Origin: Thermococcus thioreducens
GTDB taxonomy: Archaea; Methanobacteriota_B; Thermococci; Thermococcales; Thermococcaceae
DNA length: 64,000 bases
NCBI RefSeq assembly: GCF_002214545.1
Contig: NZ_CP015105.1
Location: forward strand, 1 to 64,000
Direction: 5' to 3'
Shown here: positions 8,765 through 19,335 of the stretch, one piece after another
Position numbering within the stretch: the first letter of the stretch is position 1
Layout of the letters: each line of letters begins with the position of its first letter
Notes under the pieces: generated by a model
Told to the model about the DNA's origin: nothing
What the model saw: the letters and a program-made list of their open reading frames with translations, nothing else
Database searches by the model: none
Translations under genes and position numbers: made by a program

Positions 8765-9802
8765 ATGGACTGGAGGAAGTACTCCCTCCTAGGCCTGGGT
8801 CTGGCGATAATAGCCCTCCTCCTCTGGTGGGCCGGAATAGAGGAGGTCATTGCGATACTCAGGAACGCGAGGGCGGACTACTTCCTCCTGGCGGTTCTTG
8901 TTTACATCGCCGCCGTCATCATATGGGCCCTCCGCTGGAGGGTTCTCCTGAACAGCCTGGGCATTGGGGTTCCCTTCAGGACGATTCTCGGGGCCCTCTT
9001 CGCGGGCATATTTGTGAACAACGTCACTCCTGGCGCAAGGGGCGGCGGCGAGCCTGTGAGGATGTACTACATATCCAAGCATACCAAAGAACCCTACGGC
9101 AACGTCTTCGCCACGATAATGCTAGACAGGATACTCGATGTGATCCCGGTCGTCGTCATGCTCTTCCTCGCGACAGTGTACGTATACCACCTCGGGTCGT
9201 TCACGCTGACAATCACGGTGTTTGTACTCGACCTCGCTTTTGCCGCCCTAACCCTGGCAACGGTCGGCATACTCCTCAGCGAAAGGAAGACCAAGGGCAT
9301 GCTCTACTGGGTCTACCGGCAGTTTGGAAGGATTATGCCGAAAAAGGCCGCCAAGTACGAGGAGAAGTTTGTCCATGCCGTTGAAGTCAGCGTCCCCCAG
9401 TTCCAGGAGAAGTTCAAGTTCCTGCTCACCCACAGGCGCGCCTTTGCACTCTCCTTGGCATACTCCTTCGCCTTCTGGTTCCTTGTTCTCCTCAGGTCGT
9501 ACCTGATATTCCTGAGCATCAACAACCCCATAGGCATCCTCGACGTCATGGTCGTCCAGACCATCGGCATAGTGGTGGGAATGATGATGGTTCTCCCCGG
9601 AGGGGCCGGAATAATCGAGGCCATAAACTCCGCGGTGTACGTCCTACTGGGCATAGGGAAGGGAGTGGCCGTTACGGCAACGGTCCTTGAGAGGCTCATC
9701 TCCTACTGGGCCCCCACATTCACGGGGGCTATAGTGATGGCGCACTTCGGCATAAAGGTCAGGGCCGAGAGGCAGTCCCGCGAGGAAGAGGGAAAGGTAT
9801 AA
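8765..9802 (+). CDS. Flippase-like / lysylphosphatidylglycerol synthase TM domain protein (UPF0104)
   Basis: 345 residues with about eight hydrophobic segments. The conserved family features are visible: [15 protein letters not shown] after helix 2, the glycine/proline-rich loop [18 protein letters not shown] (about 78-95), and [10 protein letters not shown] (about 278-287). These define the UPF0104/AglD-like integral membrane family, thought to act in transfer or flipping of lipid-linked molecules; no cytosolic synthetase domain is attached. The start is ATG 8765 behind AAGGTG; an open frame extends far upstream but only as antisense-like sequence inside the methyltransferase gene. Probably co-transcribed with that gene. 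Confidence 0.75.
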   Translation: MDWRKYSLLGLGLAIIALLLWWAGIEEVIAILRNARADYFLLAVLVYIAAVIIWALRWRVLLNSLGIGVPFRTILGALFAGIFVNNVTPGARGGGEPVRMYYISKHTKEPYGNVFATIMLDRILDVIPVVVMLFLATVYVYHLGSFTLTITVFVLDLAFAALTLATVGILLSERKTKGMLYWVYRQFGRIMPKKAAKYEEKFVHAVEVSVPQFQEKFKFLLTHRRAFALSLAYSFAFWFLVLLRSYLIFLSINNPIGILDVMVVQTIGIVVGMMMVLPGGAGIIEAINSAVYVLLGIGKGVAVTATVLERLISYWAPTFTGAIVMAHFGIKVRAERQSREEEGKV

Positions 9803-9858
9803 ATCCAACCTCCCACATTTTTGAGTTAGCACTACTGCCTCGTGGGGAAGAGGGTAGT

Positions 9859-10678
9859 ATGAAGTTCGGAATCGTTGCCCGAAGGGATAGGGAAGCGGCG
9901 CTGAAGCTGGCGTACAGAGTTTACGACTTTTTAAAGATTAGTGGATACGAGGTCTGCGTCGACAGCGAGACCCACAGGCATCTCCCCGAGTTCCATGAGG
10001 AGGACGTCTGCCCGCTTGAGGATTTCGACGTCGATTTTATAATCGTCATAGGGGGAGATGGGACGATACTGCGGGTGGAGCACAGAACCAGGAAGGACAT
10101 ACCCATCCTCGGAATCAACATGGGAACCCTCGGCTTTCTCACGGAGGTGGAGCCCCACGAGACGTTCTTTGCACTGAGCAAGCTCCTTGAGGGCGATTAC
10201 CACATAGATGAGCGCATAAAACTGAGGACCTACCTAAACGGCGAGAACACCGTGCCGGACGCGCTCAACGAGGTGGCCGTCCTGACGGGAATCCCCGGAA
10301 AGATAATCCACCTCAAGTACTACATAGACGGAGGCCTGGCCGACGAGATAAGGGCCGACGGACTGATAGTCTCGACACCGACGGGATCAACGGGCTACGC
10401 AATGAGCGCGGGCGGGCCCTTCGTGGACCCGAGGCTGGACGTCGTGGTCATAGCACCTCTCGCACCAATAGCCCTGAGCTCAAGGCCCATGATAGTGCCC
10501 TCGTACAGCACCATAGACATCAGAAACATCGCCATTACAAGGGAGGTCATCCTCGCCATCGACGGCCAGTTCTACACGTACCTCGAACCGGAAACGGAGA
10601 TAACCGTGAAACTCTCCCCAAGAAAGGCCAAGTTCATACGCTTCACCAGTGAGGTGTACCCCAAGTACACAATGAAAA

Positions 10679-10695
<17 letters not shown>
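9859..10695 (+). CDS. nadK: NAD kinase
   Basis: 278 residues, the usual archaeal length. Phosphorylates NAD+ to NADP+ using ATP or polyphosphate. The signature GGDGTILR (about 66-73) with its catalytic Asp, the conserved NEVAV stretch (LNEVAVLTG, about 138) and [15 protein letters not shown] (about 174-188) are present. ATG 9859 has GGGGAAGAGGG upstream. A TATA box (ggtataaat, 9795-9803) overlapping the stop of the preceding gene gives it a separate promoter. It converges with the DUF835 gene, overlapping by 17 bp. Confidence 0.92.
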
Positions 10696-13062
<2,367 letters not shown>

Positions 13063-13078
13063 CTAAAAGAGAGAAGCA

Positions 13079-14395
13079 TCAGCGCAGGGAGAGCCAGTGG
13101 AGTGCCCTGGCGGCTCTCTCCGGTGTCGGGAAGTTCTTGATTCCATGGTTTTCGAGAAGCTTAACTCCCCCACTCACCAGCTCTCCGGCCATGAAGTTTA
13201 CCACGATAGGTTTGTCGCAGTCGGCCTCGATTACGGCCTTGGCTATCTCCTCGCTGGGCAGGAAGATGGGCGGCACGCAGATGACGAGGAGCGAATCCAC
13301 GTTTTGGTCCCGACAGACGACTTCAATCGTTTTTCTGTAGCGCTCGTAGTCCGCATCGGCTATCAGGTCAATCGGGTTCCTCACCGAGCATTGACTCGGA
13401 AGGAATGAGCGGAGTTCATCGACCGTCTCATCGCCCAGCTCTGCAATCTCAAGGCCCAGCCTTTCGAGTTTGTCCGTTGCCAGAACACCTGGGCCGCCGG
13501 AGTTTGTGATCACCGCGACCCGCTTCCCGGCTCTGGTGTGCATCTCGAAGGCCTTGGCGGCATCGAAGAGCTCCTCCATCTCCTCAACCTCTATCGCCCC
13601 TGCCTGCTTGAACGCCGCCCTGTAAATCTCGTAGCTCCCGGCCAGAGAGCCTGTATGTGAAGCCGCAGCTTTAGCTCCGCTCGCACTCTTCCCTGCCTTG
13701 AGGATGATGACCGGTTTTCTGGCACTTGCGTAGCGGAGGGCTTTTAGGAACCGCCTGCCGTCCTTGACGCCCTCTATGTAGAGGGCTATCGCCCTTGTGT
13801 TCTCATCGTCCGCGAAGTACTCCAAAAAGTCGCTCTCGTTCAAATCGGAGGCGTTTCCATAGGAAACGAAGGCAGAAAATCCAATTCCCTCATCGTTGCC
13901 CATTGCCAAAGCCGCGCCACCGAAGGCACCGCTCTGACTGATTAATGCCAGCCCTCCGGGCCTAACCCTGACCTCGAAGGAACCGAAGAACCTCCCGTGG
14001 ACGCCGAAGATGCCGGCGCAGTTGGGGCCAATGATTCTGACGCCGTGCCTCCTGGCCTTCTCCACCAGCTCACGCTCAAGCTCCTCGTTTCCAACCTCAG
14101 AGAAGCCGGCGGAGATAACGACGGCGCCCTTGATAAGGGGACCGATTTCGTCGATGAGGGTGGGAACGAACTTCGCCGGGATTGCTATGATGGCGCTGTC
14201 CACAGGTTCATCGAGCCGCCCACGGATTTCAAAGGTTCTCCCCGCGACCTCGACGGTTCCGCCCTTCGGATTGACCGGGATTATCTTGCCCCCAAAGCCC
14301 CCTTCCACGATATTCCGGAGAATCTCGTATGCTATGGCGCCCTTCTTGAAGGAGCCGAACACCGCAACGCTTGAGGGATAAAAGAAGAAGTCCAT
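13079..14395 (-). CDS. ADP-forming acyl-CoA synthetase, alpha subunit
   Basis: 438 residues: a CoA-binding Rossmann domain starting FFYPSSVAVFGS, then two succinyl-CoA-ligase-like domains. The phosphohistidine loop KAAASHTGSLAGS (about 248-260) holds the active His. Converts acyl-CoA + ADP + Pi to acid + CoA + ATP together with a separately coded beta (ATP-grasp) subunit, which is absent from this window. The first domain's glycine loop, GSFKKGAIAYE, is altered compared with GASNVPGKIG in the second paralogue at 43226, and the protein is about 30 residues shorter, so substrate preference probably differs. ATG 14395 is four bases after the previous stop; the RBS GAGGTGA overlaps that stop, indicating translational coupling. 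Confidence 0.85.
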   Translation of the reverse strand: MDFFFYPSSVAVFGSFKKGAIAYEILRNIVEGGFGGKIIPVNPKGGTVEVAGRTFEIRGRLDEPVDSAIIAIPAKFVPTLIDEIGPLIKGAVVISAGFSEVGNEELERELVEKARRHGVRIIGPNCAGIFGVHGRFFGSFEVRVRPGGLALISQSGAFGGAALAMGNDEGIGFSAFVSYGNASDLNESDFLEYFADDENTRAIALYIEGVKDGRRFLKALRYASARKPVIILKAGKSASGAKAAASHTGSLAGSYEIYRAAFKQAGAIEVEEMEELFDAAKAFEMHTRAGKRVAVITNSGGPGVLATDKLERLGLEIAELGDETVDELRSFLPSQCSVRNPIDLIADADYERYRKTIEVVCRDQNVDSLLVICVPPIFLPSEEIAKAVIEADCDKPIVVNFMAGELVSGGVKLLENHGIKNFPTPERAARALHWLSLR

Positions 14396-14399
14396 TCAC

Positions 14400-15578
14400 T
14401 CACCTCCCCTCCGGCTCCTCGGGTAGCTCCTGCTCTCCTGTTTCAGGTGGAGAAGCCCCAGCCGATCCCTCGGGTATTTCGGGCTCTTTCCCGGCCCCTT
14501 TCTTCTTCACAAGGATAACGGCCGCTATCACGAGCACAACGGCTATTCCATAGGCGTAGAGCCGGTAGTTAGATTTCTTCTCCGTGACAGTTATTATCAG
14601 AGTGTGGTCCGGCGCCAGAACGTAAGTGCCCCCGACGACGGAGATGCTGTCAAAAGCCCCCGGAAGCTTTACCATGGCCTTCCATACCTTTTCAGAGGAC
14701 GTCTCATGATAAGCAACCTCCGGTCTGGCAACTCCGATAACGACCAGCGAACCGTTTTCCTGCCGGGTGTCTATACTCATAACGTCCATTGTGGCCCTGA
14801 AGCTGGCCAGGAGCTGGTTTATTATCGACGGGGTAGCGTTGGCACCGGTGAAGGTCGCGTTGAACTGGACGTAGCCCTCTTCCGGATCGTAGAGGAGTGA
14901 AATCTCCTTCCGGGTCGAGTTCAGGAACAGCACGTAGGAATACACGGGGGTGTACAGCTCTATGATCGGGAGAAAGCTTCCGTCCTTCCACACGGCAACG
15001 TTATCGCTCAGGTCATCGGGAACGGGGGCCAGGTTCTTTATCTGGTAGTCCTTGGGCAGAATCAGGGTGAGCTTGTCCCAGCTGTAGTCAAAGACATGCC
15101 CTTTGTAGACAAAATCGAGGGAGCCGCTCAGGGGGCATCTAAGCACCTTCCCATCGCTCACAAGAAAGTTCGCAAGGGCGAAGGTTACGACCGCAGACCA
15201 GTTGTCGAGAACTTTCACGGGGCCCCCCGATGGAAGGTATATCGTGCTGGTCATGTTAACTGCCTCGAACCTCTTTTCAATGTTGTCCCTCATGTTGTCG
15301 TAGACCAGCTGCTTCACAAAACTCTTGAACTCCTCTCTAGCCTTTGTACTGTTGTTGGCGGCCAGGTAGTCGAAGTACGCCCTATAGCCGGGATCCTTCA
15401 GAACCACGTATATTTTGAAGGTTCCCATCCAGGTGGAGGCGTTTTCGACCTTAACAGGAGCCACCGTAATGGTCATCTCCATCCTGAAAAGGGGCTGCGG
15501 GTCGTCGACTGCACTGACCTCACCGATGAGCGAAGTGAGGAGAAAGACGATGAGCATGAACGCCATGAACCGCCTCAT
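14400..15578 (-). CDS. Membrane-anchored extracellular protein of unknown function
   Basis: 392 residues. Signal peptide (about 1-23, ending LIGEVSAVDD), a long extracytoplasmic domain with several N-glycosylation-type sequons (NNST, NMTS, NATF), one C-terminal transmembrane helix (about 345-365, YGIAVVLVIAAVILV) and a cytoplasmic basic patch followed by a Pro/Glu-rich tail. I do not recognise the ectodomain. It is transcribed ahead of, and coupled to, an ADP-forming synthetase subunit, although the functional link is unclear. Good RBS (GGAGGTGG) and a minus-strand TATA near 15608. It shares a 70-bp divergent region with coaD. Confidence 0.65.
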   Translation of the reverse strand: MRRFMAFMLIVFLLTSLIGEVSAVDDPQPLFRMEMTITVAPVKVENASTWMGTFKIYVVLKDPGYRAYFDYLAANNSTKAREEFKSFVKQLVYDNMRDNIEKRFEAVNMTSTIYLPSGGPVKVLDNWSAVVTFALANFLVSDGKVLRCPLSGSLDFVYKGHVFDYSWDKLTLILPKDYQIKNLAPVPDDLSDNVAVWKDGSFLPIIELYTPVYSYVLFLNSTRKEISLLYDPEEGYVQFNATFTGANATPSIINQLLASFRATMDVMSIDTRQENGSLVVIGVARPEVAYHETSSEKVWKAMVKLPGAFDSISVVGGTYVLAPDHTLIITVTEKKSNYRLYAYGIAVVLVIAAVILVKKKGAGKEPEIPEGSAGASPPETGEQELPEEPEGR

Positions 15579-15648
15579 TCAACCACCTCCACGGAAATCT
15601 TCTCGGCGAATAAAAAAGCTTATTGGTTCCTTCGCCTAAGCTTCCTCC

Positions 15649-16131
15649 ATGAGGAAGAGATACAGAAAGGTCGTCGTCGGCGGAACGTTCGACAGACTCC
15701 ACCTGGGCCATAAAGCCCTGCTGCGGAAGGCCTTTGAGGTGGGAGAGTACGTTTACATCGGCCTCACATCGGACGAAATGATTAGAGACAAGCCCTACGC
15801 CGAGAAGATACTCCCCTACGAGCTCCGATTAAAGGATTTGCTCAAGTTTTTTGAAGTGAATGGCTACTCAAACTACCGCATCATCAAAATTCGCACGGCA
15901 ATAGGCTTTGCGGATAAGATGAAAAGCCTCGAAGCGATAGTTGTCAGCGAGGAGACCTACAAGGGTGCTCTCATCGTGAACAGGGCAAGAAAGGAGAAGG
16001 GCCTGAAGCCCCTAGAAATAGTCACTATAGGCCTCGTGAGGAGCTCCTTAGGCCCCAAAATCAGCTCGTCCTTGATAAGGGCGGGCCTAATCGACCCCCT
16101 CGGGAACCCAAGGAAGATAGGTTCACCGTAA
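15649..16131 (+). CDS. coaD: Phosphopantetheine adenylyltransferase, archaeal type
   Basis: 160 residues. Transfers AMP from ATP to 4'-phosphopantetheine to make dephospho-CoA. Nucleotidyltransferase motif GGTFDRLHLGH (about 11-21) with the T/HxGH signature, and the C-terminal KISSSLIRAG (about 141-150) corresponding to ISSTxIR. The archaeal/eukaryotic (COG1019) type differs from bacterial CoaD outside these motifs. TATA-like aaaaagcttattgg (about 15612-15625) lies close to the start. Converges with the DUF917 gene, overlapping by 9 bp. Confidence 0.9.
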   Translation: MRKRYRKVVVGGTFDRLHLGHKALLRKAFEVGEYVYIGLTSDEMIRDKPYAEKILPYELRLKDLLKFFEVNGYSNYRIIKIRTAIGFADKMKSLEAIVVSEETYKGALIVNRARKEKGLKPLEIVTIGLVRSSLGPKISSSLIRAGLIDPLGNPRKIGSP

Positions 16132-17190
16132 TCCCCCCTTCGTTACCGGGACGTATTCCACGTCAAAACCGAAGGCTCTCGGCCCAAGCAGTTCAAGCCC
16201 ACGTGGAGACCTCCACACTTCCGGGGCAGAAAATCCAAAAACCACATATTCTTTTCCAAGCCTTACCTCGGAGTTTACCACCGGAACTCCCTCCGGAGTC
16301 AGCACTGTTATCAAATCGGGCACAGTCACATCTACACTTCCGTTTCTTAATCCAAGAAGGTTTTCATTTTTAAACAGAACCTCATAGTTTTCCCCTTCAA
16401 ATTCACCCGTTCCATCCAATCCCATCAGTCCCAGGGTGAAGCCTCCCTCGTCCCTCCTTTCAAGCGAAGTGCAGACACCTCTGAAGAGGAGAATGCCCCC
16501 GAGCTCCATCAGATTGCTCTCCCATTCCTCACTTCTCAGAGCCCGACCGATGGAAATAGCCCCGCTAAGGGTGCCCCTTAGAAGAACCCGCCTCGAAATC
16601 GCAGCATCAAAGGGGTGGGAGGCAACTCCAACCTTTCCAACAGCACTCACGACCGCCCTAACGAGCAGTTCTGCCCTCCTGTCATCCACAGTGCGAGGTA
16701 CGAGTAGAACATCTTCTCCAGAAGTAACGATGGAGAAGGGCGTCATCTTGTAGCCATGGAGGTAATAAACAGAGTGGTGGAGTTCCGGAACGACCCTTCC
16801 GGCCATGTCCCCATCAATCGTGGGAATCTCCAGCTCAGCGGCGGTGGCCAAGGCAACTGCCGTGCTGTTGCCCCCCAACTCAGTGGGAACAACGGCCCCA
16901 AATTTTTCCCCAAGAACTCTTTGAGCTCCAGAACAGCCAGGCCGCAATGTTTCTCTTTGGAGACCCTCCACAGGCCCAACGAAGTACGGACTCACCGTAA
17001 AAACGTTCTTGGGCAGGTTTTCTACTCCAATTAGCCGTATCTCATAGCCTTTCCTGAGCACCCCTTCAATCCACTTCCAGCCGTTTTCAGGACTTCCCCC
17101 ACCACCACAGCCAAGAAAGGTACATCCGATGATCAGGTCTTTCAAATCATCCTCTTCAAGCCTGCGAGCTGAGGTTTTTAGGTCACTCAT
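16123..17190 (-). CDS. DUF917 / S-methyl thiohydantoin desulfurase-like protein
   Basis: 355 residues from ATG 17190; TTG 17217 and GTG 17199 are other in-frame starts, the former too close to the TATA box (tttatattc, 17219-17228). N-terminal GCTFLGCGGGGSPENG (about 22-37) and PTELGGNSTAVALATAAEL with PTIDGDMAGRVVPELHH (about 102-140) are hallmarks of the PF06032 family, formerly DUF917, often paired with hydantoinase-like genes. Here it stands alone, so the substrate cannot be guessed; hydantoin-type ring chemistry is only a family-level hint. Confidence 0.75.
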   Translation of the reverse strand: MSDLKTSARRLEEDDLKDLIIGCTFLGCGGGGSPENGWKWIEGVLRKGYEIRLIGVENLPKNVFTVSPYFVGPVEGLQRETLRPGCSGAQRVLGEKFGAVVPTELGGNSTAVALATAAELEIPTIDGDMAGRVVPELHHSVYYLHGYKMTPFSIVTSGEDVLLVPRTVDDRRAELLVRAVVSAVGKVGVASHPFDAAISRRVLLRGTLSGAISIGRALRSEEWESNLMELGGILLFRGVCTSLERRDEGGFTLGLMGLDGTGEFEGENYEVLFKNENLLGLRNGSVDVTVPDLITVLTPEGVPVVNSEVRLGKEYVVFGFSAPEVWRSPRGLELLGPRAFGFDVEYVPVTKGGLR

Positions 17191-17263
17191 GATCAACACC
17201 AAGTCATACTCCTCCAAGAATATAAAAGAATTTAAGGGTTGAGCGTTAAGTCACTCTTGGTGA

Positions 17264-17950
<687 letters not shown>

Positions 17951-17987
17951 GCTTTTCATCATTTTTTATCACGAACAATGCCTAAGA

Positions 17988-17995
17988 TTTATAAG
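17988..17995 (+). promoter_or_regulatory. TATA box of tRNA-Gln
   Basis: TTTATAAG in gatttataagcccc, 26 nt before the first purines preceding the mature tRNA 5' end at 18022. This is the normal archaeal spacing. Confidence 0.65.
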
Positions 17996-18021
17996 CCCCT
18001 CCCCGGCTTTTTCTATCGGGC

Positions 18022-18097
18022 AGCCCCGTGGTGTAGCGGCCAAGCATGCGGGACTTTGGATCCCGCGACCCGGGTTCGAATCCCGGCGGGGCTACCA
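18022..18097 (+). tRNA. tRNA-Gln (anticodon TTG)
   Basis: A full cloverleaf folds: acceptor AGCCCCG (18022-18028) with CGGGGCT (18087-18093), D arm GTGTAGCGGCCAAGCAT, anticodon stem CGGGA/TCCCG with loop CTTTGGA giving anticodon TTG, T arm CCGGG-TTCGAAT-CCCGG, discriminator A and a genomically encoded CCA (18095-18097). No intron. A 10-bp hairpin follows three bases later. Confidence 0.93.
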
Positions 18098-18099
18098 TA

Positions 18100-18123
18100 G
18101 AAACTTTGCCTGCGCAAAGTTTC
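18100..18123 (+). terminator. Hairpin immediately after tRNA-Gln
   Basis: GAAACTTTGC, loop CTGC, GCAAAGTTTC: a perfect 10-bp stem beginning three bases after the CCA end. It may act in tRNA 3' processing or termination, or be the left end of the hairpin-rich segment that follows. The TTTGC/GCAAA core recurs in the hairpin at 18576-18599. Confidence 0.5.
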
Positions 18124-18132
18124 ATCAAAGTT

Positions 18133-18368
18133 TGTAGCTCCTCTTGAAAGGCTGATTCCAGGTGATTTTTTCTTTGAGTGGCTGTTTTGGAAGTAAGAAC
18201 TTTCCTAGTTGTTTCCTAATTGCGGGTTTAACTTTAAAATCGACGCCCCTTGGGCGTCAGGAGAGAATAAACCCCATTTCAGCAGGCTTTTTCAAAGTGT
18301 TCTCGCCTGAAAATGAACATTTGGCGTGTAAAATCGGCTTGTATGGACGTTCTTTATGAGGAGCTACA
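18133..18368. repeat. Inverted repeat bounding a 236-bp segment
   Basis: 11-bp perfect inverted repeat, TGTAGCTCCTC at 18133-18143 and GAGGAGCTACA at 18358-18368, with imperfect extension inward (ttgaaag versus ataaaga). This resembles terminal inverted repeats of a small non-autonomous element; no clear target-site duplication was seen. Confidence 0.4.
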
Positions 18369-18575
18369 TGCCTTTGGTGAAGCTCTTTACAAAAGTTTGT
18401 GCTTTAATTGTCAATGTTATTGGTTGTGTTTCTTGTTTTTGGCGCCCGAAGGGCGCTGGTTTGGAGTGAAACACTAGTCAAATTGTCCAACGTTAGTATA
18501 AAACCCTCTAAGAACGCCTTGTAGAAGGCATGCTAATTTCCACACTCCCAGTTTGAACAGTTGGAATATTTTGGT

Positions 18576-18599
18576 CAAGCTTTGCGCAAGCAAAGCTTG
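18576..18599 (-). terminator. Hairpin directly after the stop of the zinc-ribbon gene
   Basis: CAAGCTTTGC, loop GCAA, GCAAAGCTTG: a perfect 10-bp stem that abuts the minus-strand stop codon (18600-18602). A role in transcript end formation is plausible. It lacks the U-run expected of an archaeal intrinsic terminator, so this is tentative. Confidence 0.4.
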
Positions 18600-19292
18600 C
18601 TAGAACGCGAACTCCTCCACACTGAACTCTTCCATTACCCTCTCGAAGTCGTGCTCGGGCGCGTAGGTGAAGCCGCAGGAAGAGCACTTTAGGACACCGT
18701 TCTCCTCATGGAGCGGGGCAAAGCAGACCGGGCAGCGGTACTCCTCGCGGGAAAGCCTGTCGTAAACCTCGTCCTTCATGACGAGAAGGTTCAGCTCAAC
18801 CTCCCAGTCCTCGTGGAGCATGCCCCAGTAGGGGGTCTCGACCGGGTAGAAGTCCTCCAGAATAAGGGCGTTTATTCCAATGCCCCCGATTCCAGGCGGG
18901 AGCTTGCCGGTCGGCTCTATGCTCACCACGTACTGGTCGTAGAACTCTATGTGCTCAGCCCTGACGGTTAAGCCGCGGGAGAGCCTTGAGCGAAGGGGAA
19001 TCAGTTGGAGGAAAAGGTTTTCCCTCTCAACGTCCCAGCTCGCGCTTACTGAAACGCTCCCCTTCGTGAAGAACTGGGTTATGTACCCATCATCGCGCCC
19101 CTCGCCGGCGAGGTGAAAGCCCAGCTTACCCATGGCCCTCCCAAGGAAGTTCGGCCTCGGAAGCCGCTGGTAGTTCACCAGGTACTCACCTATCCATCCC
19201 GCGAGGGGCATAGAATAGCCTATGAACGCCTGCCTCTGGACGCGGAGGTAGGCCACGCTGGGGAGCAATTTGAACCCTGGGTTCATCTCCAT
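18600..19292 (-). CDS. Uncharacterised protein with C-terminal zinc ribbon
   Basis: 230 residues from ATG 19292; the minus-strand TATA-like atatatat (about 19310-19320) about 23 nt upstream fits a leaderless start, whereas the in-frame TTG at 19346 would lie inside the DP2 3' end. The N-terminal 180 residues are a beta-rich domain I do not recognise (motifs RVQRQAFIGYSMPLAGWIG split over 35-52). The C-terminus carries CPVCFAPL...LKCSSCGFTY, four cysteines of a rubredoxin-like zinc ribbon (about 185-208). It follows the cdc6-polB-polC operon on the same strand but has its own promoter. Confidence 0.65.
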   Translation of the reverse strand: MEMNPGFKLLPSVAYLRVQRQAFIGYSMPLAGWIGEYLVNYQRLPRPNFLGRAMGKLGFHLAGEGRDDGYITQFFTKGSVSVSASWDVERENLFLQLIPLRSRLSRGLTVRAEHIEFYDQYVVSIEPTGKLPPGIGGIGINALILEDFYPVETPYWGMLHEDWEVELNLLVMKDEVYDRLSREEYRCPVCFAPLHEENGVLKCSSCGFTYAPEHDFERVMEEFSVEEFAF

Positions 19293-19335
19293 CAAAGAAA
19301 GAGCGGTATAATGATATATATGATTAACGGAAAAA

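Larger units (their letters stand above)
18098..18599. other. AT-rich, hairpin-rich non-coding segment
   Basis: 500 bases with no convincing gene. It contains five perfect short hairpins: 18100-18123, 18242-18258 (GACGCCC-ctt-GGGCGTC), 18442-18456 (GCGCCC-gaa-GGGCGC), 18516-18529 (GCCTT-gtag-AAGGC) and 18576-18599 (CAAGCTTTGC-gcaa-GCAAAGCTTG). It also has a longer-range inverted repeat TGTAGCTCCTC (18133-18143) / GAGGAGCTACA (18358-18368). Base composition is much more AT-rich than the flanks. It could be a structured RNA, a decayed mobile element inserted beside a tRNA, or both. Confidence 0.5.

Noticed and set aside
18162-18359. 65-aa open frame in the hairpin-rich segment
   Set aside because: No RBS, no recognisable family, and it runs across the GC-rich hairpin; better explained as non-coding sequence or an element remnant.
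18100-18599. tRNA-integrated provirus or plasmid
   Set aside because: Only 500 bp, no integrase and no repeat of the tRNA 3' end was found downstream in the window.
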